Positions 19,019 through 27,834 of a stretch of 64,000 nt of DNA are shown here, piece after piece. Position 1 is the stretch's first letter, and the number at the start of each line of letters is the position of its first letter. This stretch comes from Saccharopolyspora endophytica (GTDB taxonomy: Bacteria; Actinomycetota; Actinomycetes; Mycobacteriales; Pseudonocardiaceae), in the NCBI RefSeq assembly GCF_018070075.1, contig NZ_JAGPXE010000001.1, positions 124,001 to 188,000 of the forward strand, read 5' to 3'. The notes below the pieces were generated by a model. It was not told the DNA's origin, ran no database searches, and saw nothing but the letters and a program-made list of their open reading frames with translations. Position numbers and translations under genes: made by a program.

Positions 19019-20214
19019 CGCTGTCCTCCTCGGCGGCGTTTCGGCTCCGGGACGCGCGGGACCCGGACCTCCCACTCGGTGCCCTCGCCCGGCTCGGTGT
19101 CGAGACTGATCTTCCCACCCAGCGCGGCGACCCGACCCCGGATGGATTTCGCAATCCCCATCCGCCCTTCGGCGGCAGCCTCGTCCAACCGCCCTTCGGG
19201 GATGCCCGGTCCGTCGTCGCGGACGCTGAGCACCACCTCGTCCGGCAGCTCCTCCAGCAGCACCCAGGCCTGGGCCGCAGCGCCCGCGTGCTTGTCGACG
19301 TTGGCCAGCGCTTCCCGGACCACCGCCGCGAGGTCGGCGCCGAGCTGCTCGCTCAACCGCACGGGGTTGCCCGGCACCGACACGTGCACCCGCGCGGTGC
19401 GGAACACCTGCAGGCCGGCCGCGAGATCGGTCTCACCGTCCTCTGTGGTCTCCGGGTTCGTGGCGATCAGGGAGCGCAGCTTGATCTCCTGCTCCCCGGC
19501 CAGTTCCGCCAGTTCGGCCGCCTCGCCGCCGAGCTCCGCTCCGCGCCTGCGGACCCGCGCCAGCACCTGCAGCACGCTGTCGTGGATGGACCGGGCGAGC
19601 CGTTCCCGTTCCGCCGTGGCGGCTTCGGCGCGCAGCGCCTGCGCGAGTCGTTCGGTGGAGCGGCGCGCGGTGTCGGAGTTCAGGCCGATCACCAGGCCCA
19701 CGCCGACCAGCAGCAGCGTGTCCAGCGCCATGTCCGATCCGGTGCGGCCCCGGACCAGCAGATTGCCCGCAGCAGCGAGGATTCCGGTGGTGACACCGCC
19801 CTTCATCCCCCACTGCACCGCCGCCGCGGTGACCCCGGTGGAGTGCCAGACCGTCACCACCGACGGGTCCGAGGAGAGCATGTGCGCTTCGGTGAGGATG
19901 AACTCGTTGAGCAGGAACAGCGCGTTGACCACCACGACGTCGGCGGCCACCAGCCGGTTGGTGCGCCCGGCTCGGGTTCGGTAGCGCCAAACGGTGAAGG
20001 TCGTCCACACCGCCATGCAGCCGAGGCAGATCGCCGCCAGCCACGGTCGCTCGTAGCGGTTGAAGAACATGAAGAACATGACCGCGGCGTAGAGGAACGT
20101 CACGACGCGAAAGACGTTGTGCCCCCGCCACAGCGGTGTTCGGCCGTCGGCCACCTGAGGTGGCGTCGGCGATGCTTGCCAACCGGTCAACTCGCACTCC
20201 TCCCGAACGCCCAT
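19015..20214 (-). CDS. Membrane sensor histidine kinase (MacS-like)
   Basis: The 399-residue kinase has an N-terminal membrane domain with about five or six hydrophobic segments (FLYAAVMFFMFF, LAAICLGCMAVWT, LVAADVVVVNALFLL, then the 170-190 region). These are followed by a HisKA_3 dimerisation helix with SIHDSVLQ (phospho-acceptor His211) and a HATPase domain with NVDKHAG and RDDGPGIPEG. It signals to the coupled NarL-type regulator downstream. The lack of a large extracellular loop suggests intramembrane sensing. I place the start at ATG 20214; the open frame further upstream is an unlikely, unstructured extension. It is divergent from the GGDEF gene. Confidence 0.88.
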   Translation of the reverse strand: MGVREECELTGWQASPTPPQVADGRTPLWRGHNVFRVVTFLYAAVMFFMFFNRYERPWLAAICLGCMAVWTTFTVWRYRTRAGRTNRLVAADVVVVNALFLLNEFILTEAHMLSSDPSVVTVWHSTGVTAAAVQWGMKGGVTTGILAAAGNLLVRGRTGSDMALDTLLLVGVGLVIGLNSDTARRSTERLAQALRAEAATAERERLARSIHDSVLQVLARVRRRGAELGGEAAELAELAGEQEIKLRSLIATNPETTEDGETDLAAGLQVFRTARVHVSVPGNPVRLSEQLGADLAAVVREALANVDKHAGAAAQAWVLLEELPDEVVLSVRDDGPGIPEGRLDEAAAEGRMGIAKSIRGRVAALGGKISLDTEPGEGTEWEVRVPRVPEPKRRRGGQR

Positions 20215-20398
20215 CCTGCCCCACGAGGGCTCCGTTGCGGAATCACGTGGTCGGGAAAGCGAAATGCGTCGCACTGCTCCGAACCGCCGATCCGCGACGC
20301 CCGGTTGGGGGCGTTCGCCGCGAAACGCCGTTCCCGTTTTCACGTTGTGCTTCGGTGCGCTCATTCGCTGTGCCAGGCTCCGGGCGGGAGGTGACCGA

Positions 20399-21595
20399 AT
20401 GGGCGGTTGGTTGTTGTGGCGCATGCGCCCTGCTGCGATCGGCTACGTCCTGTTGGTCCAAGCGCTGGCGTTGGCGTTGGTCGTGCTCGTGTTCGTGACC
20501 GGGCGACGACCGGACTCCGACGATCTGCTGAACTTCGCGGTGCTCGCCTCGACCGCCGGCGCGACCATCGTGATCACCTCGGTGTCGATCAACCTCCGGC
20601 GGCAGATCCGGCGCAACCCGTGGACGCTGCACATCGTCTACCTGGCGGCCGGAATCCTGCTGCTGCCCACCAACCTCCTGGTCCTGCTGCTGCTCGGACC
20701 CACGCTGCACGGCGTCCTGCACGACCGGCCGGAAGCGCACCGCTGGCTGTTCACCACCGCGGCCACCACCGTCGCCACGTTCGCCGCGCGGCTGGTCGCC
20801 GGGTGGGACGAGCCGGTGTGGACGGCGGTGAACTTCTTCGCCGTCGGCGTGGTGCTGCTGGTGGTGCGCGCCTCGGTGGTCGCGGGCGGGATTCGGCTGC
20901 GCACGCCCGGAGCGCCGCGCTCCACAGTGCTGGGTGAGCCGATCGACGTTCTGCTGGGCATCGTCGCGGCGAGCCTCGGCGGACTGCTCGCGGTCGCGAT
21001 GTCGGCGGAGCCGCTGGCCGCGCTGCTCGCCGGGCCCCCGATGGTCCTGCTGGACCTGGCCAGCCAGCTGCCGCAGTGGCGGCGGACCGCCCAGAACGAC
21101 GGCAAGACCGGTCTGGCCAACTCCTCGCACTGGGAGCGCATCGCGCGCGTGGAGCTGATGCGCGCTCGTCAGCGGCAGCAGCCGGTCGCCCTGCTGCTGC
21201 TGGACCTGGACCGCTTCAAGCGGGTCAACGACGAGCTCGGCCACCTGGCCGGCGACACGGTGCTGGCCAGGTTCGCGAAGATGCTGCAGGAGAACGTCCG
21301 CAGCGAAGACCTGGTCGGTCGCTTCGGCGGCGAGGAGTTCGTGGTGCTGCTGCCCGGAACCCAGGGCGAGACGGCCTACCGGGTCGCCGACCGGATCCGG
21401 GTGTCCACGGCCGCCCTGTCGGTGGACACCCGCGACATCCACGGCGACCAGCGGGAGCTCACCGGCCTGACGGTGAGCATCGGCGTGGCGACCACCGGCC
21501 GGTTCGACTACGAGCTCACCGACCTCCTGGTGGCCGCCGACGCCGCGATGCTCGCCGCCAAAGCGGCCGGCCGCAACGTCGTCACCGTCGCTTGA
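20399..21595 (+). CDS. Membrane-bound diguanylate cyclase (GGDEF)
   Basis: This 398-residue protein has about six transmembrane segments in residues 1-225. A C-terminal GGDEF domain begins near 240 (LANSSHWERIARVE) and has the active-site loop RFGGEEF at residues 308-314 and the metal-site LLDLDRFKRVND. With the loop intact it should convert two GTP into c-di-GMP. I see no EAL domain. ATG 20399 follows GGGAGG seven bases upstream. It is divergent from the two-component kinase, and the AI-2E exporter gene converges 14 bases after its stop. The signal sensed by the membrane part is unknown. Confidence 0.9.
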   Translation: MGGWLLWRMRPAAIGYVLLVQALALALVVLVFVTGRRPDSDDLLNFAVLASTAGATIVITSVSINLRRQIRRNPWTLHIVYLAAGILLLPTNLLVLLLLGPTLHGVLHDRPEAHRWLFTTAATTVATFAARLVAGWDEPVWTAVNFFAVGVVLLVVRASVVAGGIRLRTPGAPRSTVLGEPIDVLLGIVAASLGGLLAVAMSAEPLAALLAGPPMVLLDLASQLPQWRRTAQNDGKTGLANSSHWERIARVELMRARQRQQPVALLLLDLDRFKRVNDELGHLAGDTVLARFAKMLQENVRSEDLVGRFGGEEFVVLLPGTQGETAYRVADRIRVSTAALSVDTRDIHGDQRELTGLTVSIGVATTGRFDYELTDLLVAADAAMLAAKAAGRNVVTVA

Positions 21596-21608
21596 ACGCG
21601 GCGGGCCT

Positions 21609-22805
21609 TCAGTCCTTCTTCTCGTCGTCCTCGGGTTCGGCTTCTGCCGCCTTGTCCTGCGCGGGCTCGGCGTCGTCGGTGTCGGCGGGTGCTGGGGGTT
21701 CCAGGGGGATGCCGGTGGTGTCCGGCAGCTCCTCCTCGGCTGCGATCAACGCCCGGATCGCGGCGTTGAGCACCGCGACCAGCGGGATCGCCAGCAGCGC
21801 GCCGACGATGCCGTTGATGACCACGCCGATGCTGATCGCCAGCACGACGCCCAGCGCGTGGATCTGCACCGCGCGGCCGAGGATCAGCGGCTGGAGCACG
21901 TTGCCCTCCAGCTGCTGGACCAGCAGCACTATGCCGACCACGATCAGCGCCACGACCCAGCCCTTGGTCACCAGCGCGACCAGCACCGCGACCGCACCCG
22001 AGGCGACCGCACCCACGATCGGCACGAACCCGCCGAGGAACACCAGCGCGGCCAGCGGGATCGCCAGCGGAACGCCCAGGATCACCAGGCCCAGGCCGAT
22101 GCCGAGCGCGTCCACCACCGCGACCAGCGCGGTCGCGCGCACGAAGCCGACCAGCGACGTGAACCCGGCGATCCCCGCGTTGTCCACCCGGTGCCGGACC
22201 TGGCGCGGCGCCAGGCGGACCACGAACAGCCACACGCGGCGGCCGTCGTAGAGGAAGTAGATGAGCGTGAACAGCGCCAGCACGATCCCGGTCAGCAGGT
22301 TGCCGAAGGTGCTCGCGGTGGACAGCGCGCCGCTGGTCAGGACCGCCTGATTGGACTGCAACCAGTCACGCGCCTGCTGGATGTAGTTGGCGATCTGGTC
22401 GTCGTTGAGGTGCAGCGGCGAGACCGCCAGCCACTGCCGCATGGCTTCGAGGCTGGCCACGACCTGGCGCTGCAGGTCCGGGAAGCCGTTGATGAAGGCG
22501 TTGACGACGAAGGTCAGCACACCGCCGACCACCGCGAGACCGCCGACCAGCACCATCGCCGTCGCCAGCGCCCGGGGCACCTTGCGCCCCGCCACCCAGG
22601 ACACCAGCGGTGCCAGCAGCGCGGCCAGCAGCAGCGCGATCGCCACCGGGATCACGACCACGTAGATCCGCGTGATGATCATGCCCGTCACGTACAAGGC
22701 GGCGGCGATCACCAGCATGCGCCAGCTCACCGCCGCGGAAACCCGCAGAACCCGTGGGATCGCCGTCGAGGCGTCGTCGGGTTTGCTGATCTTCAGGTCG
22801 CTCAC
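21609..22805 (-). CDS. AI-2E transporter family membrane protein
   Basis: The 398-residue protein has seven to eight transmembrane helices (for example MLVIAAALYVTGMII, VVIPVAIALLLAALLAPL, IVGALLAIPLVAVLNAAI). It carries the family's PxxG-rich core (FLGGFVPIVGAVASG) and VQQLEGNVLQPLILG. The family includes YdgG/TqsA and many ion- or metabolite-exporting members, so AI-2 export is only a family name here. The C-terminal 40 residues are acidic and low-complexity (ending EPEDDEKKD). GTG 22805 has TACGGT six bases upstream, marking a leaderless start. ATG 22844 upstream is a poor alternative. Confidence 0.9.
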   Translation of the reverse strand: MSDLKISKPDDASTAIPRVLRVSAAVSWRMLVIAAALYVTGMIITRIYVVVIPVAIALLLAALLAPLVSWVAGRKVPRALATAMVLVGGLAVVGGVLTFVVNAFINGFPDLQRQVVASLEAMRQWLAVSPLHLNDDQIANYIQQARDWLQSNQAVLTSGALSTASTFGNLLTGIVLALFTLIYFLYDGRRVWLFVVRLAPRQVRHRVDNAGIAGFTSLVGFVRATALVAVVDALGIGLGLVILGVPLAIPLAALVFLGGFVPIVGAVASGAVAVLVALVTKGWVVALIVVGIVLLVQQLEGNVLQPLILGRAVQIHALGVVLAISIGVVINGIVGALLAIPLVAVLNAAIRALIAAEEELPDTTGIPLEPPAPADTDDAEPAQDKAAEAEPEDDEKKD

Positions 22806-22811
22806 ACCGCC

Positions 22812-22817
22812 ACCGTA
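22812..22817 (-). promoter_or_regulatory. -10 box of AI-2E family gene
   Basis: TACGGT on the minus strand ends exactly six bases before GTG 22805, with no ribosome-binding site. This is a good match to the leaderless TANNNT-N6-start pattern. Confidence 0.55.
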
Positions 22818-23080
22818 TCTCCGATCTCGACCCCGCATCCCCACAACGGGCGCCCCCGCGAACCTCCACCCCCGACCGGACCGGGTCGACCCGGGGAGGT
22901 CGGTTGGCGGCGGGATGTCCGGTTCGGGCGGATCGGCAAGTTGAAGGCTGTAACACGATGTAGCGAACTGGCTTCTCTGCGCTTACGGAAGACGACCTTG
23001 TTTTGACAGAGTTCCCGTCGCGAGGGAGGACGAAGCTCCGTGGGGGAGCCACAGAAGGCCGAGGAGGTTCTGGCACCGCG

Positions 23081-23881
23081 ATGTCCGTCCGTGACCGTAC
23101 GACGCAGACCGCCGGACGGCGGTTGCTGGGCCGTGCCCTGGTCCTGGCGGGCACCGCGGTCGCCGGAACCTCCGCGGCCTTGCTGGTCGGTCAGCCCGCG
23201 GAAGCCGAATCCGGGACGCCGACCGACGCGCTCGCCGAAGCTCCGGTGCTGTCCGAGGCCGCCGCCCTCACCGGCGATGCCGCGGACCTCCCGGCGACCG
23301 CGCTGGAGCACGTGCGACAGGCGGACCCCGCTTCCTTCCCGCTCGACGACCTGGACCCGCTGGCCCTGGTGCCCGACGAACCGGTCGGACAACTCCTCCC
23401 CAGCGGCAACGACGACGCGACCGCCGAACCCGCCCGCACGCCGCAGGACACCGAGCCCGCGGCATCGCCGGTCGAGCCCGCCGGCGGGCCGGACCGGCAG
23501 CCGGACGGCCCGCGGCCACCGATGGCCGCGAACACCCCCGATCCCGAGCCGTCCACGGCATCCCCGCAGGTGGACGCTTCGGTCCGGGTGGCCGGACAAC
23601 CCGTTCCGGTCACCCCGAACACCCCCGAGCCGGAGCGCCCGGCCGTGAACACCGCACTGCCCGCGTCGACCGGCTGCGCCAAGACGGCGGACGGCCAGCA
23701 ACCGGGCGCCGGCCTCCCCGGCCGGTACCCGGCGGCACCGCTCGCCGACGGAGCGCGTCCGGACGCCTGCGCGCAGGACCGCGCCGAGGTGCTGCGAGGG
23801 GTGCCGTCCGCCCCGGCGCGACCCCTGACTGACCCGCTGACCGGCGGCGATTCGCAGCGTGGCGAACGCGCATGCCGGTGA
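23081..23881 (+). CDS. Secreted, proline-rich disordered protein
   Basis: The 266-residue product begins with a signal peptide, residues 1-41: GRRLLGRALVLAGTAVAG then an AEA-E cleavage site. The paired arginines make Tat export possible but the motif is not strict. The mature part is low-complexity, rich in Pro, Ala, Asp, Thr and Glu (PEPSTASPQVD, NTPEPERPAVNT), with three cysteines near the C-terminus and no family. ATG 23081 follows GAGGAGG at a longish 13 bases. A second secreted-protein gene follows 112 bases later, and the two may act together at the envelope. Confidence 0.7.
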   Translation: MSVRDRTTQTAGRRLLGRALVLAGTAVAGTSAALLVGQPAEAESGTPTDALAEAPVLSEAAALTGDAADLPATALEHVRQADPASFPLDDLDPLALVPDEPVGQLLPSGNDDATAEPARTPQDTEPAASPVEPAGGPDRQPDGPRPPMAANTPDPEPSTASPQVDASVRVAGQPVPVTPNTPEPERPAVNTALPASTGCAKTADGQQPGAGLPGRYPAAPLADGARPDACAQDRAEVLRGVPSAPARPLTDPLTGGDSQRGERACR

Positions 23882-23993
23882 CTTCGCGATCTGAGTCCAC
23901 CGCCGACCGATCATGATCAAGTTCTGATGACGGTGCGGCGTTCGAAGTTGATTTTCCCCCGGAACGCGGGGAGCCTGGTTAAGGAGAAGATCC

Positions 23994-25118
23994 ATGCAGA
24001 CTTGGGCGAAGCGCGGCGTACAGACCGCGCTGGTCACTGGTGGCATGCTGGCCGTCGGTACGGGGGTCGCTTCCGCCGGGGATGCCTGTCAACAGCGTCC
24101 GATGCCGTTGGGAGAGTCGGTGTTCCCGCCCGCGCTCGACGACACTGCGCCGCTCGGCCGTTGCCTGGCCGGGGACCTGTTCGCAGAGGGTGCGCAGCAC
24201 AACAGCCCGGTGGTCGAGTCCCGCCGCGGCCAGATCGACGAGTCCGCCAACGAGCTGACGCGCGAGATCCCGGCGCTGCGGTTCCAGGACTCGCCGCTGA
24301 AGCTGGCCGGCTGGGCGGCCGACCCGTCCGAGGCCACGCCGCTCGACCTGCGCCGCTCGCCGCAGGGCAGCGCGCCGACCACCCCGGCCGAGGGCTTCCA
24401 CCGCTCGCTGAGCTGGTCCGCGCCCATCGGTGACGTCGTCCGCGACCGCGTCCCCGACAGCGGACCGCAGACGGCCGAGCTGGTCATCCCGCACGACGAC
24501 CTCGTCTACTTCGACGGCTTCGCCCCGGCCAACGGGATCATGGAGCTCTACGAAGGCGCGCTGGCCTCCCGCGAGGAGGCTCCGGTGGAGACCGGCGGCC
24601 TGCTGGCCACCGACTCGGTCGACCTGACCTCCGCCGACGTGGGCGGTCTGCGCAGCGACCTGCGCACCGTGCCGCCGCTGGTGCTGTCCGCGGCCCTGGC
24701 CGAACCGCCCGCTCCGCCGGCCGCGCCGGTGGAGTTCGTGCCGCTGGACGTGCCGGGCGAGCGGCAGGCCCCGGTCACCGAGGTGCCGCCGCTGTCCGGC
24801 CTGTCGCTGCTGGAGCTGTCCAAGGTGCCCGGCACGGTCGAGCGCAGCGGTCCCGGCCTGTCCGCCCCGATCCCGGGCTTCGGCGAGCTCAACGCGCTGC
24901 AGAACGGCCAGACCTCGGCTCCGAGGCCCAGCCGGATCACCGCCGCGCTGGAGGAGACCGTCCTCCCGGCGCACACGATGGTCGCGTCCAGGTCCGAGCT
25001 GCCGCTGCTGTCCGGCATGGCCGGTGCCCCCGACGTCACCCTGCCGATGCCGGCCATCAGCCCCGAGCTGATGCACCGCTTCGACAACGCCGAGACCGTG
25101 GTCATGCACCGCGTCTGA
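23994..25118 (+). CDS. Secreted protein, Pseudonocardiaceae-type signal peptide
   Basis: This 374-residue protein has a signal peptide of about 28 residues (MQTWAKRGVQTALVTGG, cleavage ASA-G). I recall closely similar signal sequences at the start of several secreted proteins of Pseudonocardiaceae. The mature protein has two cysteines near the N-terminus (DACQQ, GRCLAG). A central region is rich in alanine, proline and valine (AEPPAPPAAPVEFVPL), and the end is methionine- and proline-containing. No catalytic family is recognised, so it is probably structural or surface-associated. ATG 23994 follows AAGGAGA. A 25-base-pair terminator shared with the convergent GT87 gene ends the unit. Confidence 0.75.
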   Translation: MQTWAKRGVQTALVTGGMLAVGTGVASAGDACQQRPMPLGESVFPPALDDTAPLGRCLAGDLFAEGAQHNSPVVESRRGQIDESANELTREIPALRFQDSPLKLAGWAADPSEATPLDLRRSPQGSAPTTPAEGFHRSLSWSAPIGDVVRDRVPDSGPQTAELVIPHDDLVYFDGFAPANGIMELYEGALASREEAPVETGGLLATDSVDLTSADVGGLRSDLRTVPPLVLSAALAEPPAPPAAPVEFVPLDVPGERQAPVTEVPPLSGLSLLELSKVPGTVERSGPGLSAPIPGFGELNALQNGQTSAPRPSRITAALEETVLPAHTMVASRSELPLLSGMAGAPDVTLPMPAISPELMHRFDNAETVVMHRV

Positions 25119-25127
25119 TCCCGCGCA

Positions 25128-25185
25128 CGAGAAGGCCCCGTCCGCTTCCACTAGAACCCAAGTGGAAGCGGACGGGGCCTTCTCG
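25128..25185. terminator. Bidirectional 25-bp terminator
   Basis: Arms 25128-25152 and 25161-25185 are perfectly complementary over 25 bases with an eight-base loop (AGAACCCA). It lies between the convergent secreted-protein and GT87 genes, and is the longest perfect stem in the window. Confidence 0.85.
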
Positions 25186-25187
25186 CG

Positions 25188-26483
25188 TCAGGGGGCCACC
25201 GCGGGTTCCTCCGACCGCGGGATGTCGACCGGTGTCCGGTCGCGTTCGCGCCACCACAGGTAGCCGTTGTAGGCCAGGTAGGCGACGCCGAAGTAGACGT
25301 AGGAGTTGCCCACGAACTGCTCGAAGACGTTCCAGGTCAGCTCCAGGCCTTTGCCCTGGGGCATCTTCCAGTGCGGGCCCATCATGAAGAACCCGCTGAT
25401 CAGCGTCGTCATCAGCAGCATCGCCCAGTCCCGCCGCACGTACGCCGCGCCTGCCAGCAGCACGAGTCCGGGGATGGCCCAGACCCAGTGGTGCGACCAG
25501 GAGATCGGCGAGAGCAGCAGACCGAGCACGCCGTTGAGCACCACGGCGGTGGGCAGGTCCCGCTGCCGGACGGCGTTGATCATCCCCAGCACCGCCAGCC
25601 CCAGCACGAGCACCGCGAGCAGGCCCAGCACGAGCGTCAGGTTCGGCGCGCTGAGCTTCGACAGCAGCGACTTCAGCGACTGGTTGCCCGCGTAGGTCGA
25701 GGCGTCACCGGTGAACTTCGGCCCGAAGTTGACGTGGCTGTTGGCGAACATCTCGTGCAGCCAGAACCTGCGGGCGTTGTCGAAGGTGATCAGCAGGCCC
25801 ACGAGGGCCGTCCCGACGAAGGTCAGCAGCGACACCGCGATCGTCCGGAAGTCCCGCCGCAGCAGCGGCAGGAGCAGGAACACCAGCGGCGTGAGCTTGA
25901 TGCCCGCGGCGATGCCGATCAGCAGGCCGCGCGGGTAGGGCAGCTTCTTGGTGCCCTCCACCCGCCACAGCAGGTCCACCACCACCAGCGCCATCAGCAC
26001 GATGTTGATCTGCGCGTAGGTGATCGTCTCCATGATCGGTTCGCTGATCGTCGCGATCGGCAGCACGGCCGCGGTCACCATCAGCACCCGATCCCGGTGG
26101 GCCTGCAGGAACGTCGACTCCCGCAGCACCACGTACAGCGTGGTCAGCAACGCCAGGTGGCTGACCAGCATGATCACCGCGGTGGACACGGCCTTGGGCA
26201 CCAGCCCGAGCGGCGCGAACACGATCGCCGCGAACGGCGGGTAGATGAACGGCAGCTTCAGACCGGACTCGGTGGGCGGCAGGTTGTGGTAGAGATCGCG
26301 ACCTCCCAGCAGCGCTTGGGCGCCCTGCCGGTAGACCTCGCCGTCGATGTGGTCGTGGGTGTTGACCGTCGAGACCACCACGATGGCGATCAGCTCGGCG
26401 ATCGCGATGACGGCCAGCAACGACCTGTGACTACGCATTCGCTCGGCCAGCGGAACCAGATCCGCGGTTCCGGGCATTGGCAT
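25188..26483 (-). CDS. GT87 family mannosyltransferase-like membrane protein
   Basis: The 431-residue membrane protein belongs to the DUF2029/GT87 group of GT-C transferases that use polyprenyl-phosphate-mannose. About ten transmembrane helices are visible. The first periplasmic loop contains the acidic DHIDGEVYRQGAQALLGGRDLY, where the GT-C catalytic aspartate is expected, and LPFIYPPFAA follows. A late loop has SPISWSHHWVW. Relatives include mycobacterial enzymes of phosphatidylinositol mannoside and lipomannan synthesis, but the acceptor cannot be assigned. ATG 26483 follows GAGAGG; ATG 26477 is also possible. It ends at the shared 25-bp terminator. Confidence 0.85.
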   Translation of the reverse strand: MPMPGTADLVPLAERMRSHRSLLAVIAIAELIAIVVVSTVNTHDHIDGEVYRQGAQALLGGRDLYHNLPPTESGLKLPFIYPPFAAIVFAPLGLVPKAVSTAVIMLVSHLALLTTLYVVLRESTFLQAHRDRVLMVTAAVLPIATISEPIMETITYAQINIVLMALVVVDLLWRVEGTKKLPYPRGLLIGIAAGIKLTPLVFLLLPLLRRDFRTIAVSLLTFVGTALVGLLITFDNARRFWLHEMFANSHVNFGPKFTGDASTYAGNQSLKSLLSKLSAPNLTLVLGLLAVLVLGLAVLGMINAVRQRDLPTAVVLNGVLGLLLSPISWSHHWVWAIPGLVLLAGAAYVRRDWAMLLMTTLISGFFMMGPHWKMPQGKGLELTWNVFEQFVGNSYVYFGVAYLAYNGYLWWRERDRTPVDIPRSEEPAVAP

Positions 26484-26685
26484 GCACCATCCTCTCGGCT
26501 ACCACTGCCGCTCAAGGGTAGAGATGGCCTCGGCGCAGTCGGACGCTCGGCTCGGGCGGAAGCCCGTTCGTGACGCACTCTCTATCGGTAGTGCCCGCGA
26601 GGCGTTTCGCACAGGCCTTCTCGATCGTGTTTCACCTGCACGAATGATCAAAATTCGATCATCGAGGTGACTCGTGGGGAAGGTG

Positions 26686-26714
26686 TGGTCAAGCCCCTGA
26701 CACAGCGTTATAAG
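26686..26714 (+). promoter_or_regulatory. Promoter upstream of the cytosolic GGDEF gene
   Basis: TGGTCA (26686-26691) and TATAAG (26709-26714) are separated by 17 bases, a good match to a housekeeping-sigma promoter. Transcription would start near 26721, giving a leader of about 100 bases before ATG 26824. Confidence 0.55.
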
Positions 26715-26752
26715 CGGAGCGTGAAACCACCATTACGGGTGGTCGCTTCGCT
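26713..26752 (+). promoter_or_regulatory. Inverted repeat over the GGDEF promoter
   Basis: AGCGGAGCG, a four-base bulge and ACCACC (26713-26731) pair with GGTGGT and CGCTTCGCT (26738-26752), with one mismatch. It overlaps the -10 box, so it may be an operator rather than an RNA structure. Only the inner six pairs would be transcribed. Confidence 0.4.
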
Positions 26753-26823
26753 CTTGAAATGCGCCCCACCACAAGGGGAGGCTCAGACGGACTGCTCCGT
26801 TTGGTGGGGAGGGAGGGGGCCGA

Positions 26824-27681
26824 ATGAGTGTCCTTGACGTGGCTGCAGCCCAGCTGGCACCCGTGTGGGACGAGCTCGTCAGCGGGCTGAACGTCGGGGT
26901 GCTGCTGACCGATGACCGCGGCCAGGTGCTGGCCACCAACGACGTCGCCGCCGAGCTGATGCAGCTCGACCGGGCCGATCTGCTGACCGGAACCCGTCCC
27001 CACGGGTGGGAGGTCCGCGACGACACCGGCGCGTCCATGCCGGACTGGGCCGACCTGGCCGGTCAGGTGCTGCGCGCGGGCTGCCCGCTGTCCATCCCGC
27101 TCGTCATCATCAGCGGTCGCACCGAGAGCCGCATCTGGGCGGACTACCACGCCGTCACCGTGCAGGGTCGCAGGCGAGTGCTCGTCCTGCTGCAGTCCGT
27201 GCACACCGACGTCTCGCACTCCTCCGGACTGCTCGACCCGCTGACCGGTCTGCCCGGTCGCGTGCTGCTGCTCGACCGGCTGCAGCAGTCGCTGGTCCGG
27301 TCCCGCTCCCGCGGCACGCTGTCGACCCTGGTGCTCATCGACGTGCAGCGGCTCGCCGACTTCAACGCCACGCACGGCTTCGAGCGCGGCGACGAGCTGC
27401 TGTCGACGCTGGCCGGGCGGCTGCGCGAAGGCCTCAAGGACGAGCACACCGTGGCCCGCTACGGAGGGGACGAGTTCGCGGTGGTCGCCGAGCACCCCAG
27501 CGGCACGGGCGAGCGGATCGCCGCACAGGCGCGCGAGGTGGCCGGCTGGCCGATGCGCATCGGCCGCAAGCGCGTCCGCCCCGTCCTGCGGGTCTCCTGG
27601 GTGACCACCGACGGCCTCGCCTCCGTCCACTCGGTCCTGGCCCGCGCGGAGCAGCAGCTCACCGCGAAGGTTCAGGCCTAG
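26824..27681 (+). CDS. Cytosolic PAS-GGDEF protein
   Basis: The 285-residue protein has no membrane segments. An N-terminal PAS-like sensor covers about residues 15-125 (VLLTDDRGQVLATND and the later strands). A GGDEF domain (LLDPLTGLPGRVLL onward) follows with an intact loop YGGDEF at 213-218. The usual metal-site segment reads LIDVQRLADFNATHG, where the asparagine-aspartate pattern of active cyclases is only partly kept, so activity is likely but not certain. ATG 26824 follows GGAGGGAGGGGG. It should make c-di-GMP in response to a cytosolic signal. It is the second GGDEF gene within 6 kb. Confidence 0.85.
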   Translation: MSVLDVAAAQLAPVWDELVSGLNVGVLLTDDRGQVLATNDVAAELMQLDRADLLTGTRPHGWEVRDDTGASMPDWADLAGQVLRAGCPLSIPLVIISGRTESRIWADYHAVTVQGRRRVLVLLQSVHTDVSHSSGLLDPLTGLPGRVLLLDRLQQSLVRSRSRGTLSTLVLIDVQRLADFNATHGFERGDELLSTLAGRLREGLKDEHTVARYGGDEFAVVAEHPSGTGERIAAQAREVAGWPMRIGRKRVRPVLRVSWVTTDGLASVHSVLARAEQQLTAKVQA

Positions 27682-27782
27682 CGGCCGGGTCCAGGTACGC
27701 ACGACGACAACTCGATCGCCCCGAGAGCCTGGTCGTCAACCGGGAAGGAGGTACTGCGTGGGTCAAGTAACCCCTGCTGAAC

Positions 27783-27820
27783 GAAGCGGGGCACCCACGG
27801 TGAGGTGGGTGCCCCGCTTC
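27783..27820. terminator. Bidirectional terminator, GGDEF / ino1
   Basis: Arms of 16 bases (27783-27798 and 27805-27820) pair perfectly around a six-base GGTGAG loop, between two convergent genes. Confidence 0.85.
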
Positions 27821-27834
27821 CGTTCCGCGACGGC

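Larger units (their letters stand above)
26484..26823. other. Gene-free region between GT87 and GGDEF genes
   Basis: About 340 bases without a gene. The right half contains the promoter described at 26686 and a near-perfect stem at 26713-26752. No leader peptide was found in it. Confidence 0.5.

Noticed and set aside
26715..26823. c-di-GMP (GEMM) riboswitch before the GGDEF gene
   Set aside because: The conserved GEMM sequence elements are missing. The observed stem overlaps the -10 box and would be only partly transcribed.
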